Positions 17,977 through 27,922 are shown, counted from the first letter of the stretch. The stretch is 64,000 bases of DNA from Citrobacter freundii ATCC 8090 = MTCC 1658 = NBRC 12681 (GCF_011064845.1 NZ_CP049015.1:3224001-3288000), one strand, 5' to 3'. Notes: generated by a model from the sequence alone, not told the origin. Translations and numbers: made by a program.

Positions 17977-18609
17977 TCAGCGCTGACTGCTGAAATAAAA
18001 ATCATCCATCAGCAGCGACTCCAGATACTGTTCATCCTCTTGCATAAAACGTACTATCAGATTAACCGCCTGAGGATAAAACCCCTCGTTATCCCGCACC
18101 AGACAAGCGTCGCGAAATAACGGTGCCCAGCACAGAATATGATGATGCAAAAAGTAATACTGCGCGGAGAATTTCTCCTCTTTAGCAACCATCCTCGCCA
18201 TTAATGCCAACTGTACGGCAATATGATCGGAGGGTTCATTCTCCCGAGCCGCCAGCCCTTGCTCAACCAGCAGCACATTCATTTGCAGACGTTCTTCTGC
18301 CGCCGTCGTGTGTGGATAGTGCCCCGCATAGGGAGAAACACTAGCCGGCGGGGCCAGCAGAAACAACGAGGCAAAATCTGCGGCCAACTCAAGCTGTCGG
18401 GAGTCGCGCCGCAGAACCCGGCCCAGGCTACGCTCAAAACGTTTAACATTGGCAGATAATCCGGGGATCGCCTCGAGTGAGGCAATCCATGCCTGGCTAT
18501 TGCCATTTTCCAGACTGGCGAGCTGTTTTTCATCCAGCTCACGAAATAACAGTTGCGAAAACCACTGGTACACAGCCGCCCGCTGCTGATGAATTTGATT
18601 ATGCTGCAC
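17977..18609 (-). CDS. torD: TorD-family molybdoenzyme chaperone
   Basis: Cytoplasmic chaperone that binds the TorA signal and helps molybdenum cofactor insertion before Tat export. The all-helical 210-residue protein shows the family core LELAADFASLFLL near residue 73 and the ENEPSDHIAVQLALM motif near residue 123, equivalent to the EPxDH motif of TorD. Its start overlaps the torA 3' end by 11 bases, indicating coupling. Last gene of torCAD. Confidence 0.92.
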   Translation of the reverse strand: MQHNQIHQQRAAVYQWFSQLLFRELDEKQLASLENGNSQAWIASLEAIPGLSANVKRFERSLGRVLRRDSRQLELAADFASLFLLAPPASVSPYAGHYPHTTAAEERLQMNVLLVEQGLAARENEPSDHIAVQLALMARMVAKEEKFSAQYYFLHHHILCWAPLFRDACLVRDNEGFYPQAVNLIVRFMQEDEQYLESLLMDDFYFSSQR

Positions 18610-21097
18610 TGGTCCCCTCCTCTTTCACAATCTGCGGACCACCGAAAGCCGTCACCTGCGGGGCTTTCTGCTGATAACGCTCGACCTCCACCAGCACGGT
18701 ATGTGCTGAAGGCCCCTGGGCCAGCTGTGAAGTACCGATATCCGCACTCAGCACGTTCGGGTCGCCATAGGTGCATAATGTTCCGGCTTTCCCCCCTTCC
18801 TGCGGGGAGTACCACGCGCCTTCATGAATACGGACCACGCCAGGGGTAAAATCCGGACTGATTACCACGCCAGCCAGTACCTGACCACGAGCGTTAAAAA
18901 CGCGGGCGATATCACCGGCTTTTAAGCCACGAGTGGTGGCATCCTGTTCGCTGATATAAAGCGGCTCTCTTCCGGCAACTGCATAGGTGCTGCGAAACGC
19001 CTCGCTTGAGCACAACTGGGAATGTAGACGTTTATCCGGATGGCAGGATTGCAAATGCAGCGGGTATTTATCTTTTTTGCCGCTATGGGTACGCTCAAAG
19101 GGTTCCATCCACACCGGATACCCCGGACAATCCTCATAGGCAAAGCCCGCGATGGTTTTGCTGTAGATTTCAATAAGACCTGACGGCGTTCCCAGCGGAT
19201 TCAGGTCTGGCTGCTCACGAAACTCGCCGTGACGTACCCACGGCTGACCCGGCGGATATTCAATATATCCGTCACCCTGCCAGAACGTTGTGAAGTCCGG
19301 TAAGGTAACACCGAGCGACGCCCCCATCTTCACACCTTCGTCATAAAGCGCCTGTATCCACTGCATTTCATTCCGGTTTTCACGGTACACCGCTTCCTTA
19401 TCAAATCGCTTACACAGCCCGGCAAAGATGTCAAAATCATGCCGCGCTTCGTATTGCGGTTTAACAATCTGATGCAGCGCCATCAGCCCTTTATTCGAAT
19501 GCGTGCCGAACTGCTCAATATCGTTACGTTCAAAACGGGTGGTCACAGGCAGAACGATATCGGCAAAACGGCACGACGCGGTCCATTGGTGATCTAACAC
19601 CACCACGGTTTCCAGCTTTTTCCACGCGTCGATCATGCGGTTCCTGTCCTGCTGGGCGTGGAATGGATTGGCCGCACTGTAGATCGCCATTTTGATGTCA
19701 GGATACGTTAACGTCTCACCGTTGAAGGCAATCTTGTTGCCTGGCGCAAGCAGGCAGTCAACGATACGCGAAGTGGGGATATGCTCCGATGCGCCGCGAA
19801 AATCCGCTTTGTACTTCGCCTGCGGGGGATTAGTAATACTCCCCAGCCCGGAGAGCACTGGCCCGGTCGATGTTACCGTCCCACCCCCGTTATAGTGCCA
19901 GCCAAATCCGACCCCGCCGCCGGGCAAACCAATTTGACCGACCATACTGGCCAGTACCACCAGCATCCACGGATACTGCTCACCGTGGTGCATGCGTTGT
20001 ACGCACCAACCGCCCATAAACTGTGTCCTGCCTTTCACCAACAGGCGGGCGAAGTCTCGGATCTGCTCTGCTGTCAGCCCGCAGATTTCAGCCGCCCATT
20101 CGGCATTTTTCGGCTGCTTATCACTCTCGCCCAGCAGGTACGGTAAAAACTGTTCAAAGCCGACGGTGTAATCGGTAATAAACGCCGTGTCGTACAGTTT
20201 TTCTTCGTACAGGGTATGCGCCAGTGCCAGCATTAACGCGACATCGGTTTGTGGCCGCAACGCCAATTGCTCGCAGCCAAGATAGTTTTGAGATTTGCTA
20301 CGCACTGGATCAACGCTGATAACGCGCATCTTATTCTGCGCTACCGCCTCTTTAATCTGCTGCCAGTAGCCAAATGCATCGTGATCGGGAACCAAAAACT
20401 CGATCTGCAAGTTCTTGATCGGATCGCAACCCCACAACACGATGGTATTGCTGTTTTGAATCACCAGCGGGAGTGACGTCTGCTGCTCATAAACTTCCAG
20501 TGAACCAATCACATGCGGTAAAATGACCTGGGCCGCTGCCGCAGAATAGTCGCCGACAGTTGTCACATAGCTACCATGCAGACCAAGTCCCCGGTCCATC
20601 GCCCCGCCCGCTTTATGGTATTTGCCTACCATTTGCCAGTCAGCAAGCCCGGTAAATACGCCTGATGAACCATAAGTTTTTTGCACCCGCTCCAGCTCTT
20701 CGTACAACAAATCCAGCGCCTGATCCCAACTGACCCGTACAAAACGGTTATCTCCGCGCTGGCTGCGATCCGACTCCTCACGTTTAAGCAGCCAGTCCAG
20801 ACGCACCATCGGGTAGCGCACCCGCGACGGGTTGTAGACCACTTCACGCACCGCGTTCAGCATATCGCAGGGATATTTGTCATGTTTGAACGGACGGGTT
20901 TCGGTCCACTCACCGTTGACCACTTTGGCTTCAAAAGCGCCATAGTGCGAACCTGATTGAATCCACTGTTCGGGATTTTCCCCCGCCGCCCACACTTTTG
21001 ATATCAGCGGATTAGGCGCCAGTGCGCTGGCAGCACCCACCGCCAACATACCGCTGAGAAAACGGCGGCGGGACGGATTAAAGTCATGAATATCCAT
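18599..21097 (-). CDS. torA: Trimethylamine-N-oxide reductase, molybdopterin subunit
   Basis: Periplasmic terminal reductase of TMAO respiration, 832 residues. A twin-arginine signal (SRRRFLSGMLAVGAASALA) occupies residues 9-27. The DMSO-reductase fold has the molybdenum-ligand serine in GDYSAAAAQVILP near residue 185 and WCVQRMHHGEQYPW near residue 373. There is no N-terminal Fe-S cysteine cluster, as expected for TorA/DorA enzymes. It receives electrons from TorC, encoded nine bases upstream, and is matured by TorD. Confidence 0.94.
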   Translation of the reverse strand: MDIHDFNPSRRRFLSGMLAVGAASALAPNPLISKVWAAGENPEQWIQSGSHYGAFEAKVVNGEWTETRPFKHDKYPCDMLNAVREVVYNPSRVRYPMVRLDWLLKREESDRSQRGDNRFVRVSWDQALDLLYEELERVQKTYGSSGVFTGLADWQMVGKYHKAGGAMDRGLGLHGSYVTTVGDYSAAAAQVILPHVIGSLEVYEQQTSLPLVIQNSNTIVLWGCDPIKNLQIEFLVPDHDAFGYWQQIKEAVAQNKMRVISVDPVRSKSQNYLGCEQLALRPQTDVALMLALAHTLYEEKLYDTAFITDYTVGFEQFLPYLLGESDKQPKNAEWAAEICGLTAEQIRDFARLLVKGRTQFMGGWCVQRMHHGEQYPWMLVVLASMVGQIGLPGGGVGFGWHYNGGGTVTSTGPVLSGLGSITNPPQAKYKADFRGASEHIPTSRIVDCLLAPGNKIAFNGETLTYPDIKMAIYSAANPFHAQQDRNRMIDAWKKLETVVVLDHQWTASCRFADIVLPVTTRFERNDIEQFGTHSNKGLMALHQIVKPQYEARHDFDIFAGLCKRFDKEAVYRENRNEMQWIQALYDEGVKMGASLGVTLPDFTTFWQGDGYIEYPPGQPWVRHGEFREQPDLNPLGTPSGLIEIYSKTIAGFAYEDCPGYPVWMEPFERTHSGKKDKYPLHLQSCHPDKRLHSQLCSSEAFRSTYAVAGREPLYISEQDATTRGLKAGDIARVFNARGQVLAGVVISPDFTPGVVRIHEGAWYSPQEGGKAGTLCTYGDPNVLSADIGTSQLAQGPSAHTVLVEVERYQQKAPQVTAFGGPQIVKEEGTSAA

Positions 21098-21106
21098 ACA
21101 TTATCC

Positions 21107-22240
21107 TTACTTTTTGTTGGTGTCAGACACATCGCTGGCGTGGGTCTGGAGGTATTTCAACAACGTACGTTCCTCCACCGGATTAAGCCGGTAATAGGTC
21201 GACATGGCTTTCAATCCAGCGATCCAGCCATTAGCGGTATATCGGGTCGTAGGAGGAGTGCTATGACAGGCGCTACAGGTGGATTGCAGCATTTGATCTG
21301 AGTACTCCCAGATTGGCGCAAGTGTGCTGATAAAGTCCTGATCGGTGGTCCAGGCGGTGACGCTCACCTGCTGCCATTCCTGATGTGAATCAGGATCGAC
21401 CTGGGTTTGTAGCACTTTTACGTTCGCCATCAGGGGCTCATCGAGCACGGCGGAGAAAACGCGTTTCCCCATATACTGGGTGATCACCCGTCCACGCCCT
21501 TTGCTTTCACGCCAGCCCGTAATTTCGAGCTGGACGTTACTGCCTTCTTTTTTCAGCACCTTGGCCTCGGTGGCGGGAAATAACAGCGCCTTCCCTGCCG
21601 GACTTTCTGCCGTTGCCGCCAATGATTTTTCGCTTAATGAGAACAGTGTGGACGCATCCGTTGGCGTATCTCCCTGACGCTGTAGCTGCTTAAAGCGATC
21701 GCGAAAACCGCTGCTCATATCGGGTTTGTGATGGGCTATTCCTTTGTGGCAATCGATACAGTTACTGTCTTTTGCTGCCGCCGCGGTCATTTGCGCCGCC
21801 GCATTTGCCGATTGCTTGCCATGATCCATTGCCTCATAGCTATGGCAGGATTTACACGCCGCTGAATTATTCGCGCTCATGCGCGCCCACTCCCGTTGGG
21901 CCAGCTCCGAGCGTTTGGCTGCAAACTTTTCCGGAGTGTCGATAGAAGGAGAAATAAAGGTGTGATAGAGATCGTTTAAGGCTTCAGTTTTACGAATAAG
22001 CGTTGGCACAACGCCCGGTGGAATATGACAATCCTTACACTCAGCCCGCACGCCAGACGCGTTGCGAAAATGCACGCTGGTTTTATATTCCTCTCCAGCC
22101 GTGCGCATCGAGTGACACGATAAACAAAATTCGGTGGTACTGGTGTAATGAACGCCTTGCCACGTTCCCCAAATAGCCAAGGCCATTACTACCGCCCCGA
22201 CGAATGCGCACCACAATGCGTTCTTTCTTATCCACGACAT
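21107..22240 (-). CDS. torC: Pentahaem c-type cytochrome TorC
   Basis: Membrane-anchored cytochrome that carries electrons from menaquinol to TorA. Residues 1-30 form a single anchor. Five CxxCH haem sites are visible: CLSCH, CKDCH, CKSCH, CIDCH in the NapC/NrfH-like part, and CSACH near residue 330 in the C-terminal domain. I chose the ATG at 22238-22240 because GGAGG lies five bases upstream; the ATG four codons earlier overlaps that site. Haem attachment needs the Ccm system encoded later in this window. Confidence 0.93.
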   Translation of the reverse strand: MSWIRKNALWCAFVGAVVMALAIWGTWQGVHYTSTTEFCLSCHSMRTAGEEYKTSVHFRNASGVRAECKDCHIPPGVVPTLIRKTEALNDLYHTFISPSIDTPEKFAAKRSELAQREWARMSANNSAACKSCHSYEAMDHGKQSANAAAQMTAAAAKDSNCIDCHKGIAHHKPDMSSGFRDRFKQLQRQGDTPTDASTLFSLSEKSLAATAESPAGKALLFPATEAKVLKKEGSNVQLEITGWRESKGRGRVITQYMGKRVFSAVLDEPLMANVKVLQTQVDPDSHQEWQQVSVTAWTTDQDFISTLAPIWEYSDQMLQSTCSACHSTPPTTRYTANGWIAGLKAMSTYYRLNPVEERTLLKYLQTHASDVSDTNKK

Positions 22241-22404
22241 GCTTGCCTCCATTTTTTAATAGCGACACGCTAAGGGATAATAAAAATCAAAAATAGAGAC
22301 AGCGAAAGCAGATTATAGGAACAGCAGCCACTCTATGAGGTGAGTCAAATAGTAAAGATCAGAAATTCGTAATATAGTGACCATCTGTAAATAAGGAATT
22401 TCTT

Positions 22405-23877
22405 ATGCTAACACTGACGCTCAATAGAGAAAGCCGTACTCCGCTGCAACTGCAGATATTTCAATTTTATTTCCAGGCAATTCAGCAGGGTGATTTGCTT
22501 TGTGGAGACAAACTCCCCTCTATTCGCGAGCAGGCTCAGGTATTGCACGTTGCTAAAATAACGGTAGTGATGGCCTATGATAAGCTGATGGCGGCTGGGT
22601 TAATCAAGAGCCGACACGGCATTGGCTATGAAGTGATATTCACCACGCCTGTACGTATAACCCCAACTCATGTGCCCGTAACCCAAGGCTCCCCACCGGT
22701 AAAACCTAAAGCTGCCGGGGTCTCTACCGATGTTTACGCCGAGCCTGGACGAGAGTGCTACTGCCGGATGGGCGTCCCCGACCCCAACGCTTTTCCCTGG
22801 TCAAGCTGGCGGAAATGGAATAATGCTCCAAGCATACTTAAAGAACAATTATTTACCCGGTATCATTCACCAAATGGATTATTTTCACTACGTGAGCAAC
22901 TGGTCAGATACCTTAATTTATCCCGCGGAATTAATACCCGAGCAGAGAACATCATCATTACCAACGGGATTCAGGAAGGATTATCACTACTCAGCCAAAT
23001 ATTTATTATTCATCATGCTGTCAGTCAGCAAAAAAAGTGCCATATTGTGACCGAATCCCCTTGTTATTCTGGCGCATGGCATCTCTTTAATTATTACGGT
23101 GCAGACATTACGTCAATTGCCGTAGATAACCACGGGCTGCAAACAGATAATTTACCCGAGTATGAAACCCAGCTTTGTTATGTTACTCCAGCTCATCAGT
23201 ATCCGATGGGAAGTGTGCTTTCGCTGGAGCGCCGTCAGTCATTATTAACGTGGGCGCAACGCGTCGGCGCTTACATCATTGAAGACGATTACGATGCCGT
23301 TTTTACCTATGGGGACAATCCCCTTCCCGCGCTGAAAGCCATGGATTATCACAACCGGGTTATCTATATGGGGACATTTTCTAAAACACTGGGGCCAGGC
23401 GCACGGCTTGGCTATCTTATTTGCCCTGATGAACTGCTTCCGGCGGTACAGAACATGAAAGCGCTCAATAACAACGGCAGTCAGTGGTTGTTGCAGCAAT
23501 TTTTAGCCGAACTGATGCAAAATCAGGTTTTTTATACGCATATCAGCAAGCTGGCCTGCAGCTATGCGACGCGCCTCACTCTGTTACGCGATGGCCTGTC
23601 CACTCTGTTTCCCGAAGGGAAAATCGCTGGCGCAACGGCAGGTCTGCACCTCTCGTTACGCATTGCCAGACATACCGAATTCATCGCCAGGTTGCAACAA
23701 AGCTGCCTGTTGGCTGGGATCCGTTTCGACACTCTGCCGGATATAGAAAATGGATCAGAAGCCGCATGGCGCAAAGAAAACAGCGATGCTGTTATGTTTT
23801 TTGGTTTTGGTGGATTGCAGATACAGCAGATCAATAAAGTGCTGACAGTGCTGGAGCAGGCGCTCGCGCAGCCTTGA
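22405..23877 (+). CDS. MocR/GntR-family regulator with aminotransferase-like domain
   Basis: A 490-residue fusion. Residues 8-75 form a GntR winged helix-turn-helix (SIREQAQVLHVAKITVVMAYDKL). Residues 115-490 form a fold-type I PLP aminotransferase domain with the cofactor lysine in GTFSKTLGPGARLGY near residue 330. MocR proteins such as PdxR and GabR sense PLP or amine compounds. It is divergent from torCAD across 164 bp, so it may regulate that operon. The usual TorTSR sensor genes are not present here. Its start is preceded by AAGGA inside a near-palindrome ATAAGGAATTTCTTAT. Effector unknown; similarity to YjiR-type proteins is general. Confidence 0.85.
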   Translation: MLTLTLNRESRTPLQLQIFQFYFQAIQQGDLLCGDKLPSIREQAQVLHVAKITVVMAYDKLMAAGLIKSRHGIGYEVIFTTPVRITPTHVPVTQGSPPVKPKAAGVSTDVYAEPGRECYCRMGVPDPNAFPWSSWRKWNNAPSILKEQLFTRYHSPNGLFSLREQLVRYLNLSRGINTRAENIIITNGIQEGLSLLSQIFIIHHAVSQQKKCHIVTESPCYSGAWHLFNYYGADITSIAVDNHGLQTDNLPEYETQLCYVTPAHQYPMGSVLSLERRQSLLTWAQRVGAYIIEDDYDAVFTYGDNPLPALKAMDYHNRVIYMGTFSKTLGPGARLGYLICPDELLPAVQNMKALNNNGSQWLLQQFLAELMQNQVFYTHISKLACSYATRLTLLRDGLSTLFPEGKIAGATAGLHLSLRIARHTEFIARLQQSCLLAGIRFDTLPDIENGSEAAWRKENSDAVMFFGFGGLQIQQINKVLTVLEQALAQP

Positions 23878-23882
23878 TGAAT

Positions 23883-23915
23883 AACAGGGATTGCGCCTGT
23901 AGCGCAATCCCTGTT
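23883..23915. terminator. Bidirectional hairpin between convergent genes
   Basis: A perfect 13-bp stem (AACAGGGATTGCG / CGCAATCCCTGTT) with a seven-base loop fills the 45-bp gap between the MocR gene and uxuA, whose 3' ends face each other. There is no strong T-run on either strand, but the position fits a shared terminator. Confidence 0.65.
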
Positions 23916-23922
23916 GTTAGAC

Positions 23923-25113
23923 TTACAGCAGGTCGCGGAACTGCGTTTGTTTCAGCGCCAGCTCAACGCCGCGGACTTCTGCCAGTCCTTTCAGGCGACC
24001 AATCGCCGAGTAGCCCGGATTGGTTTTCTTGTGCAGATCGTCAAGCATCTGGTGCCCATGATCCGGACGCATCGGGATAGGACGCAGGTCGCCCGCCTTT
24101 TTACGCCGCTGCTCTTCGCTCAAAATGGCAGCCACCACCGATACCATATCCACATCACCCTGCAGGTGCGCACCTTCGTGGAACGTTTTCGGGTTATCTT
24201 CACGACAGGTCGAGCGCAGGTGCGTGAAGTGGATACGATCGCCAAAGGTTTCGATCATTTTCACCAGATCGTTATCAGCGCGCACGCCGTAAGAACCGGT
24301 ACACATGGTGAAACCATTATTAATACTGTCGACGGTTTCTTTCAGCCACTGCATATCTTCGATAGTCGAAACGATACGCGGCAGGCCGAGGATCGGGCGC
24401 GGCGGATCGTCAGGATGCACGGCCAGACGCACACCGACTTCCTCTGCCACTGGCACAATCGCCCGCAGGAATACCGCCATATTTTCGCGCAGATCGTCTT
24501 TACTGATGCCGCCATATTCAGCAAGGCGAGCACGAAACTGATCCAGCGTATAGCCCTCTTCTGCGCCAGGCAGGCCAGCAATGATATTGCGTGTCAGCTT
24601 TTCAATTTCTGCATCGCTCATGGCATTGAAGTAGTCCAGCGCCTGGCGTTGTTCTTCGTCGGTATAATCCGCTTCAGCTCCCGGGCGTTGCAGAATGTGC
24701 AGCTCGAAAGCCGCAAAGGCAATCTGGTCAAAACGCAGCGCTTTGGAACCATCCGGCAGCTGATATTCGAGGTCGGTACGCGTCCAGTCGAGGATCGGCA
24801 TGAAGTTATAGCACACGGTATCGATGCCGCAGGTCGCAAGATTACGGATACTCTGCTGATAGTTGGCAATCCACGTTTGATATTGACCTGAACGCGTTTT
24901 GATATCTTCGTGGACAGGGATACTTTCCACCACCGACCAGGTCAGCCCTTTTTCAGCCAGAATGGCCTGACGCTGTTGAATTTCTTCTACCGGCCACACT
25001 TCACCGTTAGGAATATGGTGCAAGGCGGTTACAACACCCGTTGCGCCAGCCTGACGCACATCATCAAGCGATACCGGATCGTTAGGTCCGTACCAACGCC
25101 AGGTTTGTTCCAT
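23923..25113 (-). CDS. uxuA: Mannonate dehydratase
   Basis: Removes water from D-mannonate to give 2-keto-3-deoxygluconate in glucuronate breakdown. The 396-residue protein begins [20 protein letters not shown] and shows the metal-site regions [17 protein letters not shown] near residue 112, AVHPDDPP near residue 230 and RPDHGHQ near residue 350, as in E. coli UxuA (about 394 residues). In E. coli it sits beside uxuB far from here. In this genome it is divergent from yeiQ, an UxuB-related oxidoreductase. Confidence 0.96.
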   Translation of the reverse strand: MEQTWRWYGPNDPVSLDDVRQAGATGVVTALHHIPNGEVWPVEEIQQRQAILAEKGLTWSVVESIPVHEDIKTRSGQYQTWIANYQQSIRNLATCGIDTVCYNFMPILDWTRTDLEYQLPDGSKALRFDQIAFAAFELHILQRPGAEADYTDEEQRQALDYFNAMSDAEIEKLTRNIIAGLPGAEEGYTLDQFRARLAEYGGISKDDLRENMAVFLRAIVPVAEEVGVRLAVHPDDPPRPILGLPRIVSTIEDMQWLKETVDSINNGFTMCTGSYGVRADNDLVKMIETFGDRIHFTHLRSTCREDNPKTFHEGAHLQGDVDMVSVVAAILSEEQRRKKAGDLRPIPMRPDHGHQMLDDLHKKTNPGYSAIGRLKGLAEVRGVELALKQTQFRDLL

Positions 25114-25129
25114 TGTTTTACCTCACAAG

Positions 25130-25141
25130 TTGTTATACCAA
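25130..25141. promoter_or_regulatory. Candidate UxuR/ExuR operator before uxuA
   Basis: TTGTTATACCAA differs by one base from the palindrome TTGGTATACCAA known for the hexuronate regulators ExuR and UxuR. It lies 17 bases upstream of the uxuA start. Supported by gene context; binding is an inference. Confidence 0.55.
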
Positions 25142-25185
25142 ATTAAATCACCTTAATGACGACTACCATACAGGTATCCGTTAGA

Positions 25186-25217
25186 TGATCAACACATTGC
25201 CGATGATTGGTTGATCA
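25186..25217. promoter_or_regulatory. Inverted repeat in uxuA-yeiQ divergent region
   Basis: TGATCAAC at 25186-25193 and GTTGATCA at 25210-25217 are perfect inverse copies with a 16-base spacer. The right half also reads TTGGTTGATCAA, a GntR-family-like half-palindrome. It is central in the divergent promoter region and could serve both genes. Confidence 0.4.
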
Positions 25218-25315
25218 AGCTCACATTCCCCGGATAAATGAGGCACACCAATTCAATTTGTTGTCATATAACTTTATACTGCCATTGTTAATTTATGGTT
25301 AATCAGGTGTATTTA

Positions 25316-26782
25316 ATGAAAACTATTGCCTCAGCGCCACTGGCGGAAAATGTCATGATGCCGCAGTACGACCGCCAGCAATTAAAAACGCGGATTGTAC
25401 ATTTTGGTTTCGGTGCTTTTCACCGCGCCCATCAGGCGTTACTCACCGACAGGGTGCTGAATGCGCAGGGTGGAGACTGGGGTATTTGTGAGATCAGTCT
25501 GTTCAGCGGCGATCGACTGATGAGCCAACTGCGCGAACAGGATCATTTATTTACCGTGCTGGAGAAAGGGGCCAACGGCAACCAACCGATTGTTATCGGC
25601 TCCGTCAACGAATGTCTCAACGCCAGGCTGGATTCACTGGCGGCTATTATTGAAAAATTCTGCGAGCCTCAGGTGGCTATTGTCTCGTTAACCATTACGG
25701 AAAAAGGCTACTGCATCGATCCGGCTACAGGCTCGTTAGACCTCAGTAATCCACGTATTGCTCACGATCTGCAAACACCGACTGAACCGCACTCTGTCCC
25801 AGGAATTATTGTTGAAGCGCTACACCGCCGGCGTGAACGCGGGCTACAGCCGTTTACCGTCCTCTCTTGCGATAATATCCCGGACAATGGTCATGTGGTA
25901 AAAAACGCCGTACTGGGAATGGCGGAAAAACGTTCACCAGAACTGGCAACCTGGATTCAGGAGCATGTCAGCTTCCCGGGTACCATGGTGGATCGCATTG
26001 TTCCTGCCGCTACCGAAGAGTCACTGGCTGAAATCGCACGCGAGCTGGGCGTTGCCGATCCTTGCGCAATCAGCTGCGAACCGTTTATCCAGTGGGTGAT
26101 TGAAGATAATTTTGTGTGTGGCCGCCCACAATGGGAAACGGCGGGTGTTCAGATGGTCGAAAACGTCTTGCCGTGGGAACAAATGAAACTGCGGATGCTG
26201 AACGGCAGTCATTCGTTTCTGGCTTATCTCGGTTATCTGGCCGGGTTCCAGCACATCAGCGACTGCATGCAGGACAGCGCATTTCGTGAAGCCGCCTACC
26301 GTCTGATGCTCAACGAACAGGCGCCTACGCTGCAAATTATCGACGTTGATTTAGACCAGTATGCCCTTAGCCTGTTGGAGCGTTTTGCCAACCCAGCGTT
26401 GAAACATAAAACCTGGCAAATTGCGATGGACGGTAGCCAGAAATTACCCCAGCGCATGTTGGAAGGGATCCGCGTACATTTAGCCCGCCAAAGCGAATGG
26501 CCGCTGCTGGCGCTCGGTGTCGCAGGCTGGATGCGTTATGTGAGCGGCGTGGATGACTCAGGCGCAGCAATTGATATTCGTGACCCACTAAGTGAGAAAA
26601 TTGCCGCTCTGGTTAAACAGAGTACTGAATCAGAACGTGTCAGCGCCCTGCTTTCGCTGCGCGAAATTTTCGCTACCGATCTCGTCCAGAATCCGCAGTT
26701 TGTCGCGGCCATTCAGCAGGCCTGGCAACGCATTGCCCAATACGGTGCGCATCAGGCTGTCATTGATACGTTAAAAAGTTAA
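25316..26782 (+). CDS. yeiQ: Mannitol dehydrogenase/fructuronate reductase family protein YeiQ
   Basis: NAD-dependent polyol/uronate oxidoreductase of the long-chain mannitol dehydrogenase family, 488 residues like E. coli YeiQ. Family motifs: RIVHFGFGAFHRAHQALLTD near residue 25 (nucleotide binding), TITEKGYCIDP near residue 122 and the catalytic KLRMLNGSHSFLAYLG near residue 293. I chose the ATG at 25316 with AGGTG upstream; an upstream start adds seven unsupported residues. Reaction presumed D-fructuronate to D-mannonate or a similar pair. Divergent from uxuA, whose substrate is D-mannonate. Confidence 0.92.
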   Translation: MKTIASAPLAENVMMPQYDRQQLKTRIVHFGFGAFHRAHQALLTDRVLNAQGGDWGICEISLFSGDRLMSQLREQDHLFTVLEKGANGNQPIVIGSVNECLNARLDSLAAIIEKFCEPQVAIVSLTITEKGYCIDPATGSLDLSNPRIAHDLQTPTEPHSVPGIIVEALHRRRERGLQPFTVLSCDNIPDNGHVVKNAVLGMAEKRSPELATWIQEHVSFPGTMVDRIVPAATEESLAEIARELGVADPCAISCEPFIQWVIEDNFVCGRPQWETAGVQMVENVLPWEQMKLRMLNGSHSFLAYLGYLAGFQHISDCMQDSAFREAAYRLMLNEQAPTLQIIDVDLDQYALSLLERFANPALKHKTWQIAMDGSQKLPQRMLEGIRVHLARQSEWPLLALGVAGWMRYVSGVDDSGAAIDIRDPLSEKIAALVKQSTESERVSALLSLREIFATDLVQNPQFVAAIQQAWQRIAQYGAHQAVIDTLKS

Positions 26783-26800
26783 CGATTTCTGCCATTAAAC

Positions 26801-26823
26801 AGGACGAAGCGCGTCTTCGTCCT
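26801..26823 (+). terminator. Hairpin after yeiQ
   Basis: AGGACGAAG, five bases, CTTCGTCCT: a perfect 9-bp stem 18 bases after the yeiQ stop. No T-run follows, so termination may be incomplete and yeiR could receive read-through. Confidence 0.45.
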
Positions 26824-26901
26824 CTCACCCCTTCTCTTTTTCACCGTTTTTCGCCAGGATTGTTAAATGCCATTACGGTAATTTATGATTCTGGAGTAAA
26901 T

Positions 26902-27888
26902 GTGACTAAAACCAATCTCATCACCGGTTTTCTCGGCAGTGGCAAAACCACCTCTATTCTTCATTTATTGGCAAACAAAGATCCTGCTGAGAAGTGGGCC
27001 GTGCTGGTTAATGAGTTTGGCGAAGTTGGCATTGATGGCGCGCTACTGGCTAACAGCGGTGCGCTGTTAAAAGAGATCCCCGGCGGCTGTATGTGCTGCG
27101 TTAACGGTCTGCCGATGCAGGTTGGTCTCAATACGCTGCTACGTCAGGGAAAACCTGACCGTCTGCTCATTGAACCCACCGGCCTCGGCCACCCTAAACA
27201 GATTCTGGATTTACTCACCGCACCGGTTTACGAACCGTGGATCGATCTGCGTGCGACCCTCTGTATTCTTGACCCGCGGCTGTTACTGGATGAAAAAAGC
27301 GTCGCCAATGACAATTTCCGCGACCAGCTGGCCGCCGCAGATATCATTGTTGCCAACAAAACCGACCGTGCCACGACGGGAAGCGAAGACGCCCTGCAAA
27401 GCTGGTGGCAACACTATGGAGGTAATCGCCAGTTAGTTCATGCCGACCATGGACAAATTGACGGACAGCTACTGGATTTGCCCCGACTAAACCTGGCAGA
27501 GCTTCCTGCAAGCGCGGAGCACGCCCATAGTCATGCCGACAAAAAGGGGCTAGCAGCGTTGAGTCTACCCGCACAGCAGCGCTGGCGTCGTAGCCTGAAC
27601 AGCGGACAGGGCCATCAGGCCTGCGGTTGGATTTTTGACGCCGATACTGTGTTCGATACTATCGGTCTGCTGGAATGGTCGCGTCTTGCTCCTGTTGGAC
27701 GAGTGAAGGGGGTAATGCGTATTAAAGAAGGACTGGTACGCATTAACCGCCAGGGAGACGACTGGCATATAGAGACGCAAAACGTCGCGCCACCAGATAG
27801 TCGTATTGAACTCATCGCCGATACCGAGACCGACTGGAATGCGCTACAGAGCGCATTGTTGAGACTTCGTTTAGGCGCTAGCGCGTAA
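26902..27888 (+). CDS. yeiR: Zinc-binding GTPase YeiR (COG0523 family)
   Basis: A 328-residue P-loop GTPase of the metal-chaperone family. It has the Walker A motif GFLGSGKTT at residues 9-17, the metal-binding CxCC motif Cys63-Met-Cys65-Cys66 (GGCMCC), and NKTD near residue 158. A histidine-containing segment (EHAHSHAD) lies near residue 207. The start is GTG 26902 with GGAG upstream, giving exactly the E. coli YeiR length; an upstream ATG adds 14 unlikely residues. Proposed to handle zinc; client protein unknown. Confidence 0.93.
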   Translation: MTKTNLITGFLGSGKTTSILHLLANKDPAEKWAVLVNEFGEVGIDGALLANSGALLKEIPGGCMCCVNGLPMQVGLNTLLRQGKPDRLLIEPTGLGHPKQILDLLTAPVYEPWIDLRATLCILDPRLLLDEKSVANDNFRDQLAAADIIVANKTDRATTGSEDALQSWWQHYGGNRQLVHADHGQIDGQLLDLPRLNLAELPASAEHAHSHADKKGLAALSLPAQQRWRRSLNSGQGHQACGWIFDADTVFDTIGLLEWSRLAPVGRVKGVMRIKEGLVRINRQGDDWHIETQNVAPPDSRIELIADTETDWNALQSALLRLRLGASA

Positions 27889-27922
27889 GGTTGCCTTCGT
27901 TTTTTAGCAATGGTAAACGACG

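Noticed and set aside
18279..18815. 178-codon frame across the torA-torD junction
   Set aside because: A shadow of torA and torD in another frame with no domain or ribosome site.
23914..24891. 325-codon frame opposite uxuA
   Set aside because: Antisense to a clear UxuA; composition follows the codon bias of the real gene.
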